The notes under the pieces: model-generated
Databases searched by the model: none
The model's input: only the letters and a program-made list of their open reading frames with translations
Told to the model about the DNA's origin: nothing
From: Halomonas socia
GTDB lineage: Bacteria > Pseudomonadota > Gammaproteobacteria > Pseudomonadales > Halomonadaceae
DNA: 64,000 nt
Assembly: GCF_010977575.1 (NCBI RefSeq)
Contig: NZ_CP048812.1
Coordinates: 3,844,001 to 3,908,000, forward strand
Reading direction: 5' to 3'
Program-made: the position numbers and the translations under genes
Shown here: positions 1 to 8,812 of the stretch, in pieces
How the letters are laid out: each line of letters opens with the position of its first letter
Position numbering within the stretch: position 1 is the first letter of the stretch

Positions 1-1201
1 GCTTGACCTTATGCCGGCGCATGTACGACTCCACCATGCCGCGGTAGTGGTCGTTATGCGCCAGCGCATGCGGTCGCGGTCCGACGATCGACATCCGCCC
101 CTGCAGCACGTTGTAGAACTGCGGCAACTCGTCCAGCGACGTACGGCGCAGAAACGCCCCCAGCCGCGTCACCCGCGGATCGCCTTTGGTCGCTTGCGTC
201 AGTTGCCCACTCGACTCCTCATGAACCTCCATGGAGCGGAACTTATACACCTTGAAGCGCTTGCCATTGATGCCCGTGCGGTACTGCTTGAACAGCACCG
301 GCCCCGGAGAGCCAAGCTTCACCGCCAGCGCAATTGCCAGGCACACCGGCAGGATCAACAGGCTGATCAAGCCACCCAGCACGATATCCTCAAGGCGCTT
401 CACATAGGGCGCCATGCCCGCCATGGGGCTCACGCTCAGGTCCAGTGCATAGCGCCCGGCCACCTGGCTGGCCCGATGGTTGAGCAGGCGCATGTCCTTG
501 AGGTCCGGAATCAGCCGCACATCCATCATCAACTGCTGAAAGGCACGGAACAGCACCTGCACCTCGTGGCCACGCTCCAGCGGCACGCAGATCCAGATCT
601 CGCTGGCGCCGGATGCCTCGACACGCTGCACCAGGCGCTCGAGATCCACCGCCTGCGGCTCGCCCGCCAAGCGATGAATCCCCGAAATCCCGAAGCCCTC
701 GGTGGAGTGGCGGCGCATATCCCGCGCCACGCCCAACACATGCCCCTGAGGGCCCACCAGGAATACCCCGCGGCGCAGCCGGCCGCGGCGGTATAGCGCC
801 TTCACCACCTGATAGGCCACCACCCGCGCCAGCACCGAGAGAAGGAACGACCCCAGCAGCGTAAAACCTACCCACAGCCGCGAATAGCGCTCCGCCACGT
901 GGGCCAGGAACAGGAACGACATCACCACCAGGGCAATACCGCCCCATACCAGCACCAGCCTCAGCAACACATGGGCAAAGCTCGACGTGCGCCAGTCCTG
1001 ATAGGAACCATGCAGCCCATTGACCAACACCACCAGCATCGCAATGGCCAGCAGCGCCAACCAATACAGCTCGATCAACTGCCACTCGCCGAAGCGTGCC
1101 CAGTAAACCAGCCACCCGGCGACAATCACGCCAAGCAGATCGACCGCAGGACCAATGATCTGAAACGGCTCATACTTGCTGAAACGAGACCTACGGCTCA
1201 C
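1..1201 (-). CDS. Undecaprenyl-phosphate sugar phosphotransferase (WcaJ/EpsE type), C-terminus cut by window edge
   Basis: This inner-membrane enzyme would start repeat-unit synthesis by moving a hexose-1-phosphate onto undecaprenyl phosphate. Reading from a GTG at 1201 gives about 400 uninterrupted residues. The first ~120 carry several hydrophobic helices, then comes a Rossmann-like middle domain, then the catalytic bacterial sugar transferase domain from about residue 260, with KQYRTGINGKRFKVYKFRSM, the LDELPQFYNVL stretch and GPRPHA. An in-frame TGA lies just upstream, so GTG 1201 is the only reasonable start, and AGTGAGGG precedes it. The extreme C-terminus lies left of the window. It follows the GT26 gene by 48 bp in one minus-strand operon. 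A second enzyme of the same class lies at 8813-10087. The sugar (glucose or galactose) cannot be told from sequence. Confidence 0.88.
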   Translation of the reverse strand, partial: MSRRSRFSKYEPFQIIGPAVDLLGVIVAGWLVYWARFGEWQLIELYWLALLAIAMLVVLVNGLHGSYQDWRTSSFAHVLLRLVLVWGGIALVVMSFLFLAHVAERYSRLWVGFTLLGSFLLSVLARVVAYQVVKALYRRGRLRRGVFLVGPQGHVLGVARDMRRHSTEGFGISGIHRLAGEPQAVDLERLVQRVEASGASEIWICVPLERGHEVQVLFRAFQQLMMDVRLIPDLKDMRLLNHRASQVAGRYALDLSVSPMAGMAPYVKRLEDIVLGGLISLLILPVCLAIALAVKLGSPGPVLFKQYRTGINGKRFKVYKFRSMEVHEESSGQLTQATKGDPRVTRLGAFLRRTSLDELPQFYNVLQGRMSIVGPRPHALAHNDHYRGMVESYMRRHKVK

Positions 1202-1249
1202 TACACCCTCACTTCAAACGATGTCATGGCAATCCCTTCTACCCAATGG

Positions 1250-1960
1250 CTACACCCGAGAGCGCTTGCCCCAGCAATACTTCGCAAGGTCGCCCGCAAA
1301 CAGCGCAAGGAAGATCGAGTAGTCGATGGTATAGCGTCTTATCAGCTTTGGCTCATCATAGATGCGATAGAGCCAGCGCAGGTTCATGCGATCCATCCAG
1401 GCTGGATAGTACTGGGCTCCGCCCTTGGCAGTCTGATGGAGAAACCCACCGCAGGTGTACCCCTCGCCGTGCCATCCCGCGTCCACCAGGTCGACCAGAA
1501 AACGCTCCTGAAGCGGCACGCCCATGCCCACCACCACCACCGCCGGGGCCAACGCCACCAGTTCGGCGATATGCGCAGCGCGCTGCTCGTCACTGTCGAA
1601 GAATCCGTGACGCACCGACACCACCGGCAGCCCCGCGAAGTGCGCCTGCAGCGTCTCGACCGCCTGCTCTGGCACCCCCGGCTCACTGCCCACGAAGGCC
1701 ACTCCACGACCCTCGTCAGCCGCCCTTGCCAATACCGGGTTGGCCAACGAGGTCATATCGAAACTGGTGCGCTGTACGCTCACGCCGGCAAGCTTCATCA
1801 ACTTCGCCAGCACGATGCCATCGTAATGGATGGTATCGAAACGACGGAAAAGCGCCGTATGCCGGCGGGCGATGCGATACGAATAGGGATTCAGGAAAGT
1901 CACCAGCGCGTCGCGGCCGCCCTCGCGGGTAGCCATGCGCGCCCTCAACATATCGATCAT
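1250..1960 (-). CDS. WecG/TagA/CpsF family glycosyltransferase (GT26)
   Basis: A 236-residue cytoplasmic GT26 transferase, a family that adds N-acetylmannosamine, ManNAcA or another sugar as the second residue on a lipid-linked intermediate. Family landmarks are in order: NPYSY near the N-terminus, the YDGIVLAKL segment, FVGSEPGVPEQAVETL, GMGVPLQERF, and the C-terminal CGGFLHQTAKGGAQYYPAWM stretch followed by LRWLYR. Length is normal for the family. The ATG at 1960 starts 3 bp after the stop of the upstream GT4 gene, and GGATGAG precedes it, so the two are probably translationally coupled. Being next to a sugar-phosphate transferase fits action on the first lipid-linked sugar. wecB/wecC at the other end of the locus could supply ManNAc or ManNAcA, but donor use is inference. 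Confidence 0.88.
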   Translation of the reverse strand: MIDMLRARMATREGGRDALVTFLNPYSYRIARRHTALFRRFDTIHYDGIVLAKLMKLAGVSVQRTSFDMTSLANPVLARAADEGRGVAFVGSEPGVPEQAVETLQAHFAGLPVVSVRHGFFDSDEQRAAHIAELVALAPAVVVVGMGVPLQERFLVDLVDAGWHGEGYTCGGFLHQTAKGGAQYYPAWMDRMNLRWLYRIYDEPKLIRRYTIDYSIFLALFAGDLAKYCWGKRSRV

Positions 1961-1963
1961 CGA

Positions 1964-3034
1964 TCACTCATCCGGCAGCAGCGAAGTAAAATCGGCCATG
2001 AACCGTGCGAAAGAGTAACGCTCGGCCAAGGCATCGGCCACCGTCGCCGCTGGCTGGGGCCGCGCAACGCCCTGCAAGGCATCCATCGATGCCGCCCAGG
2101 CCGCCACATCATCGATCTCCAACACTTCACCATAGGTCTCGTGGCCTACGCTCACCGCCTCGACCTGGGCCGGCACATTGGAAACCACGGTATAGGTGCG
2201 GCCGACAACCGCCTCCAGCAGCGCATTGCTCATGCCCTCGTAACGCGACGGCATGTAGAACGCCTTGGCCCCTTTCATCCAGGCGCCCACCTCCGCGTTA
2301 CGCTTCACGCCTGGCAGCTTGACCCTTTCGGCAACGCCCAGCCGTTCGGCAAGCGACTCAAGCGCGGCCCGGCACTCGCCCTCGCCCAGAATCACCAGGT
2401 CGCCGGTGTAGCGTGAGCGCGCCAAGGCCTCGATCAATAGCGCATGGTTCTTCTGCTCGCTCAAGCGCCCCACCGCCAGCAGATAATCGCCGTCGACAGG
2501 CGCATCATTGGTTGTACCCTGGGGTTCGTCGACGCAGTTGTAGATCACCTTATGGGTGAGCTGCCGCCCTGCGTAGTGCTCCCCGAAGGAGTCACGCACC
2601 GCTTGCGATACATAGGTGACGGTACCCAGACAGCCCAACCGGGCAAGCCAACGGTCGGCCAACTGCGTCAAGCGACCATAGGAGAACAGCGGATTGCGGT
2701 GAGAAATCACCACCGGGAGGCCCAACCACTTGCCCGCCATGGCCGAATAGAGGTTGGCATAGTGGGTAAAGGCAATGACCTGCTCGGCCCCCGCCCTGCG
2801 CAGCGCCGCCACGAGGCGCGGCAACGAGAGCAACAACAACGCGACAGGTCGCTTTTCAGGTAGCAGGTGCTCGACCACCACCCCACGCTCGATGTAAAAA
2901 TCGGCCTCGGCCTTCTTGTAAAGAAAGATCAAGGTTGGCGTGTGCCCCGCCCTCACCAGCCCGTTGGCCAGGTTGATGGCCGCCTTCTGGGCGCCACCGG
3001 CCTCGTACTGGGTTACCACTAGCGCAATTCTCAT
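1964..3034 (-). CDS. Glycosyltransferase family 4
   Basis: A retaining GT-B transferase of about 356 residues. The N-terminal domain begins MRIALVVTQYEAGGAQKAA, typical of GT4 proteins. The C-terminal donor-binding domain has AVGRLSEQKN and the SRYEGMSNALLEAV segment, where the conserved glutamates sit. I prefer the ATG at 3034 over in-frame starts up to 3094, because the 20 extra residues there are hydrophobic and precede the canonical first strand. It lies between another GT4 gene (85 bp away) and the GT26 gene (3 bp). It probably adds one sugar of the repeat unit at the cytoplasmic face; donor and linkage cannot be predicted. Confidence 0.88.
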   Translation of the reverse strand: MRIALVVTQYEAGGAQKAAINLANGLVRAGHTPTLIFLYKKAEADFYIERGVVVEHLLPEKRPVALLLLSLPRLVAALRRAGAEQVIAFTHYANLYSAMAGKWLGLPVVISHRNPLFSYGRLTQLADRWLARLGCLGTVTYVSQAVRDSFGEHYAGRQLTHKVIYNCVDEPQGTTNDAPVDGDYLLAVGRLSEQKNHALLIEALARSRYTGDLVILGEGECRAALESLAERLGVAERVKLPGVKRNAEVGAWMKGAKAFYMPSRYEGMSNALLEAVVGRTYTVVSNVPAQVEAVSVGHETYGEVLEIDDVAAWAASMDALQGVARPQPAATVADALAERYSFARFMADFTSLLPDE

Positions 3035-3119
3035 TACCAGGTTATCACCAATAAAGAATGCCAACAGGAAAATCCGAATAACCAAAAATCCCACGATAAA
3101 ACAGCTTGTGGCTCAACAA

Positions 3120-4208
3120 TTATGACAATAATTCCTCATATGCATCAAGCGCGTGGCGCATTTCAAAGGGCGCCGCGGATGCGTGCACCTGTTCTGCCGT
3201 AAACCCACTATTTATAAGCCGCATGGCTGAGATCAACCCTTCGGTCGACAAATACTCGACCAGTATACCATTGTCATTATTGATAATTTCGTTTGGGCCA
3301 CTTTTACAGTCAAATGCGATAACCGGTGTGCCAAGCGTAATTGATTCGATTAGAACGTTTGGGAACCCCTCATAAAGTGAGGTTAAAACAGTTGCCTTGG
3401 CCCCCAAGTAAAATGGGACTATATCATCCTGAAAACTTTCGAAGTCCACTCTATCCTGGATGTCAAAATCACGCGCAACCTCCTTAAGATAACCTCCCAA
3501 GACTCCCCTGCCAACAATTTTAAGCCGCATATCAGGGAAGTCATGTGCGATAGCTGCAAAAGCCTCAATAGCGTAATGAAAGGCTTTCTGCTGATCCAGG
3601 CGACCAACACATAGAAAGTAATCCTGCTTTCCTATCTCATCCCACTTAAGTGATCTAGATATTTCCTCAACTCTCTGGTTAACCGGATTATAAATCACCG
3701 GCGCCTTTGACTTATCAACCCCATATAGTTCGACAATATCACGCTGCATGCCTTTACACTGATTTACGATAAAATCAGCTTTACAATAGAACTTATCAAT
3801 TAACCGCGACACCACATGCTTTCGCCAAAAACCTTTTGAACGCTTTCTAGCTTCAGAGAGTGTATTAATATTCCTAGCAATCAGCCTAAACTTATAAAAG
3901 CCAACAGAACGCACCATCACCATCATCACTGTAAGCTCATAATTAAAGACAACAGCATTCTTTACGCCATTCCTTCTCAAATAATTATGGAGGGCAAAAA
4001 AGGCATGCCTTACATACTCCACTTCTAATACATTCAGGCGGACTAACGGACTAATGCGATCCAGATATGCTGCTTTATTAAGATGAAGTACAACCAAAGT
4101 AACATTCCATCCTCGCTCAGCTAAGCCATTCGCAACATTGACACAAACAGCTTCGGCACCACCGCCCTCAAGCGCTGTAATGAAAAAAGTGACTTCTCTA
4201 TTGTTCAC
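3120..4208 (-). CDS. Glycosyltransferase family 4
   Basis: A GT4 family transferase of about 362 residues. The N-terminal ITALEGGGAEAVCVNVANGL is the glycine-rich acceptor-side loop, VGRLDQQKAF opens the donor domain, and LTSLYEGFPNVLIESI holds the family E-x7-E motif. I chose the GTG at 4208 because it overlaps the stop of asparagine synthase as GTGA; in-frame GTGs at 4226 and 4214 are alternatives and a GGAGAG lies at about 4220-4225. Base composition turns clearly AT-rich from here to about 7450, unlike the GC-rich genes on either side, which suggests this block was acquired separately. Confidence 0.87.
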   Translation of the reverse strand: MNNREVTFFITALEGGGAEAVCVNVANGLAERGWNVTLVVLHLNKAAYLDRISPLVRLNVLEVEYVRHAFFALHNYLRRNGVKNAVVFNYELTVMMVMVRSVGFYKFRLIARNINTLSEARKRSKGFWRKHVVSRLIDKFYCKADFIVNQCKGMQRDIVELYGVDKSKAPVIYNPVNQRVEEISRSLKWDEIGKQDYFLCVGRLDQQKAFHYAIEAFAAIAHDFPDMRLKIVGRGVLGGYLKEVARDFDIQDRVDFESFQDDIVPFYLGAKATVLTSLYEGFPNVLIESITLGTPVIAFDCKSGPNEIINNDNGILVEYLSTEGLISAMRLINSGFTAEQVHASAAPFEMRHALDAYEELLS

Positions 4209-6099
4209 ATCCACTTCTCTCTCCACATCTCAAAAACCACCATTAACCAAACCTTGTTGACTTCGTCACTCACACCATTCAAGTAGTCATCCCTAACCTT
4301 AAGGGCTTGCTCTACGTTAAAAACACCCCCTTGGATAAGCCTGGACTCGCTAAGATAGTGTAAAATATAGTCCTTTAATTCATCTCGAAACCAATCAATG
4401 AGCGGTATCCCAAATCCCATTTTAGGCCTATCCATAAGCTCTTTGGGTATATACTTATGCGTAATTTCCTTCAGCAAATACTTTCTATCGCCACCTTTTA
4501 TTTTAAGTCCGATCTCAAACGTGCCACATATTCTATAAGCCGATAATCTAGAAGTGGCTCACGGCCTTCCAGGCTACAAGACATTGTCGCGCGATCTACT
4601 TTAACCAGAATATTATCCAGTTGATAGGTCTTATAATCCACTGCGAGTAGCGAATTCAAAGAATCATTGTCATCAAAAAGCCCTTCATAATAGTCAAATT
4701 CAGTGACAATTTTTTCATCGCTACTATCAAGTAACTTCCTCACTTCACGGACTAAAAATACATTACTTGTCGTACCAAGCAAATCAATGCTATTTTTTGC
4801 TTTTAGAGCAGACTCAAGCTTTGCATATTTCCTCGTGACTTTTTTACTTTTATTTATTATAGGTAGCGATGCAGGATCAATAATAGACATTATCGAACCG
4901 AGAGACCCACGCGTAGGAATTGTAGATAGGTATTTATCTAGTTTCAGAATGTATGGGTATTTATCATACCCACCAAATATTTCATCACCACCATCCGCAC
5001 TCAACGAAACAGTCACGCGCTGACGAGCTAGCTCACTGACCAAAACAGTAGGTATTGCTGAAGGATCCCCAAAAGGCTCATCCCATATTTCAACAATTCT
5101 GGGCAATATTTTCAAAGCATCCTTTTGGGTGCAATAATACTCCGTATGATCTGTACCAAGATAGTTAGCTATTTTTTTCGCATGATGTGCTTCGTTATAT
5201 GCATCTTCCTCAAAGCCAATGGCAAAAGTCTTAAGCTTGTCAGTTCTATTAGACTGCAAAAGTGCCGTAACTACTGCAGAATCGTAACCACCACTAAGAA
5301 ACATACCCACGGGAACATCTGCCACCATACGATACTCACAAGCTGATATCATAAGGCGCTCTGTTTCTTCTAACGCCTCGGCTTCAGTGACATCTAACTT
5401 AGGTTGTCTATAACAGCCAAGTACATCCCAATACTCATTTTCTACAACATCTCCACTGCTCAAATCAACCGTTATACTATGCCCCGCCTTGAGCTTTCGC
5501 GTATTCTTAAAAATAGTATGAGGCTGTGGAATATAGCCATGCTGGAAGAACAAGGCCAACCCATTTTTATCGATCACCCTATTAAATCTAGGGTGTTCGT
5601 GGAAGCTTTTAAGCTCACTAGCAAACATCAGTAAACCATCATGATGGTACCAATAAAGAGGCTTAACACCCGCCCTATCTCGCAAAAGCACCAGTGTATT
5701 CGTCGCTGCATCCAATATGGCCAATGCAAACATGCCATTTAGACGTCTAACCATATCACCACCCCAGCGGTGATAGGCCTTTAGTATAACCTCAGTATCC
5801 GATCCAGAATCGAAATGATATCCATCTGCCTCTAACTCAGACTTTACTTCCTTAAAGTTATAAACCTCACCGTTATAAACAATAGTAAGGTTCTGATAAG
5901 CCATCGGCTGGTGGCCATGTGTGGTGAGGTCGAGTATTGAAAGTCTGCGATGCCCCAGACCTACGGTAGCACCGGCATGCGTCTCCAAAAAATAACCGCT
6001 GTCATCCGGCCCTCTATGGTGAAGAACATCTGTCATTCTCTGCAAAGTGACCGTACCTGAAGCGTCACCCCAATCAACAAACCCCGATATACCGCACAT
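4205..6099 (-). pseudogene. asnB: Asparagine synthase (glutamine-hydrolysing), broken by a -1 frameshift
   Basis: The N-terminal Ntn glutaminase domain begins MCGISGFVDW (catalytic Cys2), and the ATP pyrophosphatase domain has FLSGGYDSAV near residue 270 and SADGGDEIFGGY. In polysaccharide loci this family is thought to amidate uronic acids (WbpS-like). Frame 1 runs from 6099 and stops at 4498, just after DLK. The family continuation KGGDRKYLLKEI, then RPKMGFGIPLIDWFRDEL, is in the -1 frame down to 4205. Adding one A to the A4 run at 4501-4504 joins them as DLKIKGGDRKYLL and gives exactly 632 codons, a normal family length. The break is therefore a single-base deletion, a sequencing error, or a slippage site. 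As written, the product lacks about 97 C-terminal residues. Confidence 0.85.
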
Positions 6100-6142
6100 T
6101 AATCATCATCCCTATGTGAAATGCCTTCATGAGTTATATGCT

Positions 6143-7414
6143 TCATATTGCGACAGTCGCCTGCCTAAATGATTTTGAAATAATCACATAATGATATATC
6201 GACCTTAACACTGTTAACACAGCCACCCCTAGTGCACCGAAGAAGATAATGAATGGCACGATGAACACCATATTGAAAACAAAAGTACGCTTTACAACAC
6301 TGACCAAACGCTGACTTTCACCAACAACTATTAAACCATTAGTATAGGAGGGCCCATAAGGACCTAGCAACACTGATAAAGAAAGGGCAGCCAATATTAA
6401 AGACACTTCTTGGTTGGTATCTCCGCTAACAATTTCGACTAACCATGGCGCGCATATCACCGTCACCACAGTCATAGAGCCGGCCATCAAGAGTATAATC
6501 ATGTTTATCTTTTTGAATAGAGATAAAAACTGTTCCTCTGACTTTTTGTAAACGTTAGCCATAAAGGGAAACACTGCCTGCAAAATTGGCTGAAAAACTC
6601 CCAAGAGCGCCTGTACAATTCTTTCTGCCACAGCATAATGCCCCACAATAGTATTGTTAGTAAAGAACCCCAGCAATACAATATTAGTTGTTGAATACAA
6701 ATTCACGAAAACTCGGCTATAGAAAATATACCAACCATTAGAAAGCTGTTCATACAGACTTCTCTTACTCTGAAACGAAAACTTCACACCAAACATTTTA
6801 ATTGCAAAGAAGATCGAAATCGCTCCTGCGAAAACAAAGCCTAGCGAGTTAAACAAAGGGACTAAGAATACATCATCTTCATCATTTACAAAGATAAAGA
6901 CACATGCCGTGAATAAGACCTTAGATAGAATATGGATGTAAGTGATATATTTCATCCTTTCCAGGCCTTGAAAAAGCCATATTGGGAACATGGCTTGGCC
7001 CACTACCATACCAAAGCTAAGAATGAATATTAGCCAATTTTCACGAAATCTCTCTATCACGAACACCAACAGAACAAGCAAAACAAAACAAGCCATAGTC
7101 ATAAGAAGCTTTATCATCATTACTGAGCTAAATATTCTATTTATTTCATCATGATCATCCCGAGAAACAGAAACATCCTTGGTAGCAGATAAATTAAATC
7201 CATAATCGGTGACAACAATGAAATATGTTATAACAGCAGTAGCAAAAGAAATTATGCCAAAATTCTCCATTCCCAATACGCGCACAAGATAAGGGAAAGT
7301 GATTAAAGGGAGAAGGTAAGACACTCCTTGCAACACACCCAAGGAAAATATATTCTTAACAACTCTTCTCTTATCAGAGCTATTAAGAATCCGATTTTTA
7401 ATCATATTCAACAT
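6143..7414 (-). CDS. wzx: Oligosaccharide flippase (Wzx/RfbX family)
   Basis: A 423-residue polytopic membrane protein of the MOP superfamily that would flip undecaprenyl-linked repeat units to the periplasm. The N-terminus has the typical FSLGVLQGVSYLLPLITFPY and LVRVLGMENFGIISFA segments, followed by about 12 hydrophobic spans. The N-terminal basic stretch KNRILNSSDKRR fits a cytoplasmic start. It lies 43 bp after asparagine synthase in the direction of the DNA coordinates and, like it, is AT-rich. With the polymerase/ligase gene at 7456-8712 it defines a Wzx/Wzy-dependent pathway. No ABC exporter pair (Wzm/Wzt) is visible. Confidence 0.88.
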   Translation of the reverse strand: MLNMIKNRILNSSDKRRVVKNIFSLGVLQGVSYLLPLITFPYLVRVLGMENFGIISFATAVITYFIVVTDYGFNLSATKDVSVSRDDHDEINRIFSSVMMIKLLMTMACFVLLVLLVFVIERFRENWLIFILSFGMVVGQAMFPIWLFQGLERMKYITYIHILSKVLFTACVFIFVNDEDDVFLVPLFNSLGFVFAGAISIFFAIKMFGVKFSFQSKRSLYEQLSNGWYIFYSRVFVNLYSTTNIVLLGFFTNNTIVGHYAVAERIVQALLGVFQPILQAVFPFMANVYKKSEEQFLSLFKKINMIILLMAGSMTVVTVICAPWLVEIVSGDTNQEVSLILAALSLSVLLGPYGPSYTNGLIVVGESQRLVSVVKRTFVFNMVFIVPFIIFFGALGVAVLTVLRSIYHYVIISKSFRQATVAI

Positions 7415-7455
7415 TAATCATCAGCCAAGAAAATTACGCAGTACATCTGTGCTTC

Positions 7456-8712
7456 CTACTTAATGTATTGTCTATCATCAGCATCGTTACTATATAGACC
7501 AGCATGAGCCTTAGCCATCACCAGCAACACCACCTGCATGTAGGCATAGAAGGTGGCCATCATCTCATGGTGAATCGCCGCCTCGGTGAGGTTGTAGAGG
7601 GCAAAGCCCGCGGTGAACACCAAGGCCACCTGTGGCCAGGGATTCTCCGGTTCGCGACGGTGCAGGCGCCAGTAGTAGATGCCCGGCACCACCAGGTAAC
7701 CGAACAACGCCACCAGCCCAAGCACGCCACCGGTGGCGGCTACTTCCATGTACTGGCTGTGCGCGTGGCCACGGCTAACACCGAGCACCCAGTCGGTAAT
7801 CACGTCCTGCTCGACCAACGCCGCGTTGAGCGCCTCGCGCTCGGCGTAGCCAAGCCCGATCAGCGGGCGCTCCAAGAACGCGTGGCTAGCGGCGGTCCAC
7901 AACTGCAGGCGACCACCGCTGGAAACAGCCGCCTCGATATTCCCCTCGGCCAAGTTGACCACCTCGTTGACGGTGTAGTCGACCCGATCCTGCACGGATG
8001 GCAGTACGGCATAGCCTACCAGCGGCACCACCAACATGGCGGCAATCGCCACCACCACCACTCGCTTGCCAAGGCGGTCGATGTTCAAGGCCAGGCTGAG
8101 GACCAGCAATAGCGGCACGGCAAAAATCGCCCCGCGAGCCAGGGTCAACAAGCACGTCACCACCGCCGCCACCGCTGCTGCCAGCAGCCAGCGTCGGTAA
8201 CGGCCGTCCCGAATCAGGCATACGGCGAGAAAGCCCATGGTACAGCTCAGGTAACCCAGGTTGATGCTGAACAAGAAGCCCTCGGCACGGTAGTAACCCA
8301 GCCACTGGGTTTGCACCAGCGCTACCACAAACGCGCCTAGGCCACCGAGAATGACGCCGAGCTCCATAAACTGGCGCAGCTGGCGCAGGTCCACCGGATA
8401 CACCAGGTGCCTGAGCATCAGATAAATCGGCACCAGCGCCACCATATGGGCCCCGGGGGCCAGGTAGCGGGACTGCGGATCGAGCACATAGATCGGTAAC
8501 CGCGACAGCAAAAACGCCCCCAGAAGCCCTATCACCGCCCAATCGAAGCGCGTTACCGCCAGCGAGCGCCGATGTGCCACCAGGTAGCCGATGGCGTACA
8601 GCATCAACAGCGCCACCACGACATGGCTGCGCACCGGTGTGGCGATCAGCAGCACCAACACCATCAGCAGCGCCCACTGATTCAACATCAAGGCCCGTTC
8701 CCGAGCAAACAT
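7456..8712 (-). CDS. O-antigen polymerase/ligase family membrane protein (Wzy_C)
   Basis: A polytopic protein of about 418 residues with 10-12 hydrophobic helices and one larger periplasmic loop near residues 230-300. TLARGAIFAVPLLL and the loop segment GRLQLWTAASHAFLERPLIG followed by GHAHSQYMEVAATGG match the Wzy_C/WaaL superfamily. It would polymerise lipid-linked repeat units or ligate them to an acceptor; sequence alone does not separate the two. The ATG at 8712 (AGAGGG and AAGGGA upstream) or 8721 is preferred over an upstream start at 8826, which would overlap the next gene and add a non-hydrophobic, charged leader. GC-rich again, unlike the flippase beside it. Confidence 0.82.
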   Translation of the reverse strand: MFARERALMLNQWALLMVLVLLIATPVRSHVVVALLMLYAIGYLVAHRRSLAVTRFDWAVIGLLGAFLLSRLPIYVLDPQSRYLAPGAHMVALVPIYLMLRHLVYPVDLRQLRQFMELGVILGGLGAFVVALVQTQWLGYYRAEGFLFSINLGYLSCTMGFLAVCLIRDGRYRRWLLAAAVAAVVTCLLTLARGAIFAVPLLLVLSLALNIDRLGKRVVVVAIAAMLVVPLVGYAVLPSVQDRVDYTVNEVVNLAEGNIEAAVSSGGRLQLWTAASHAFLERPLIGLGYAEREALNAALVEQDVITDWVLGVSRGHAHSQYMEVAATGGVLGLVALFGYLVVPGIYYWRLHRREPENPWPQVALVFTAGFALYNLTEAAIHHEMMATFYAYMQVVLLVMAKAHAGLYSNDADDRQYIK

Positions 8713-8812
8713 TCCCTTCATCCCTCTGCCAAGCCCCTGAACGGCCAAAATGCAGCGAGCGCCCAGGGGGCGCTCGCAAGAATGATACCACCGGCCATGC
8801 GTAAGCCAGGCC

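Noticed and set aside
899-2416. Long plus-strand open frame (505 codons)
   Set aside because: It lies over three clear minus-strand genes (sugar transferase, GT26, GT4); its translation is His/Gln/Arg-rich with no motif, a shadow of GC-rich coding DNA.
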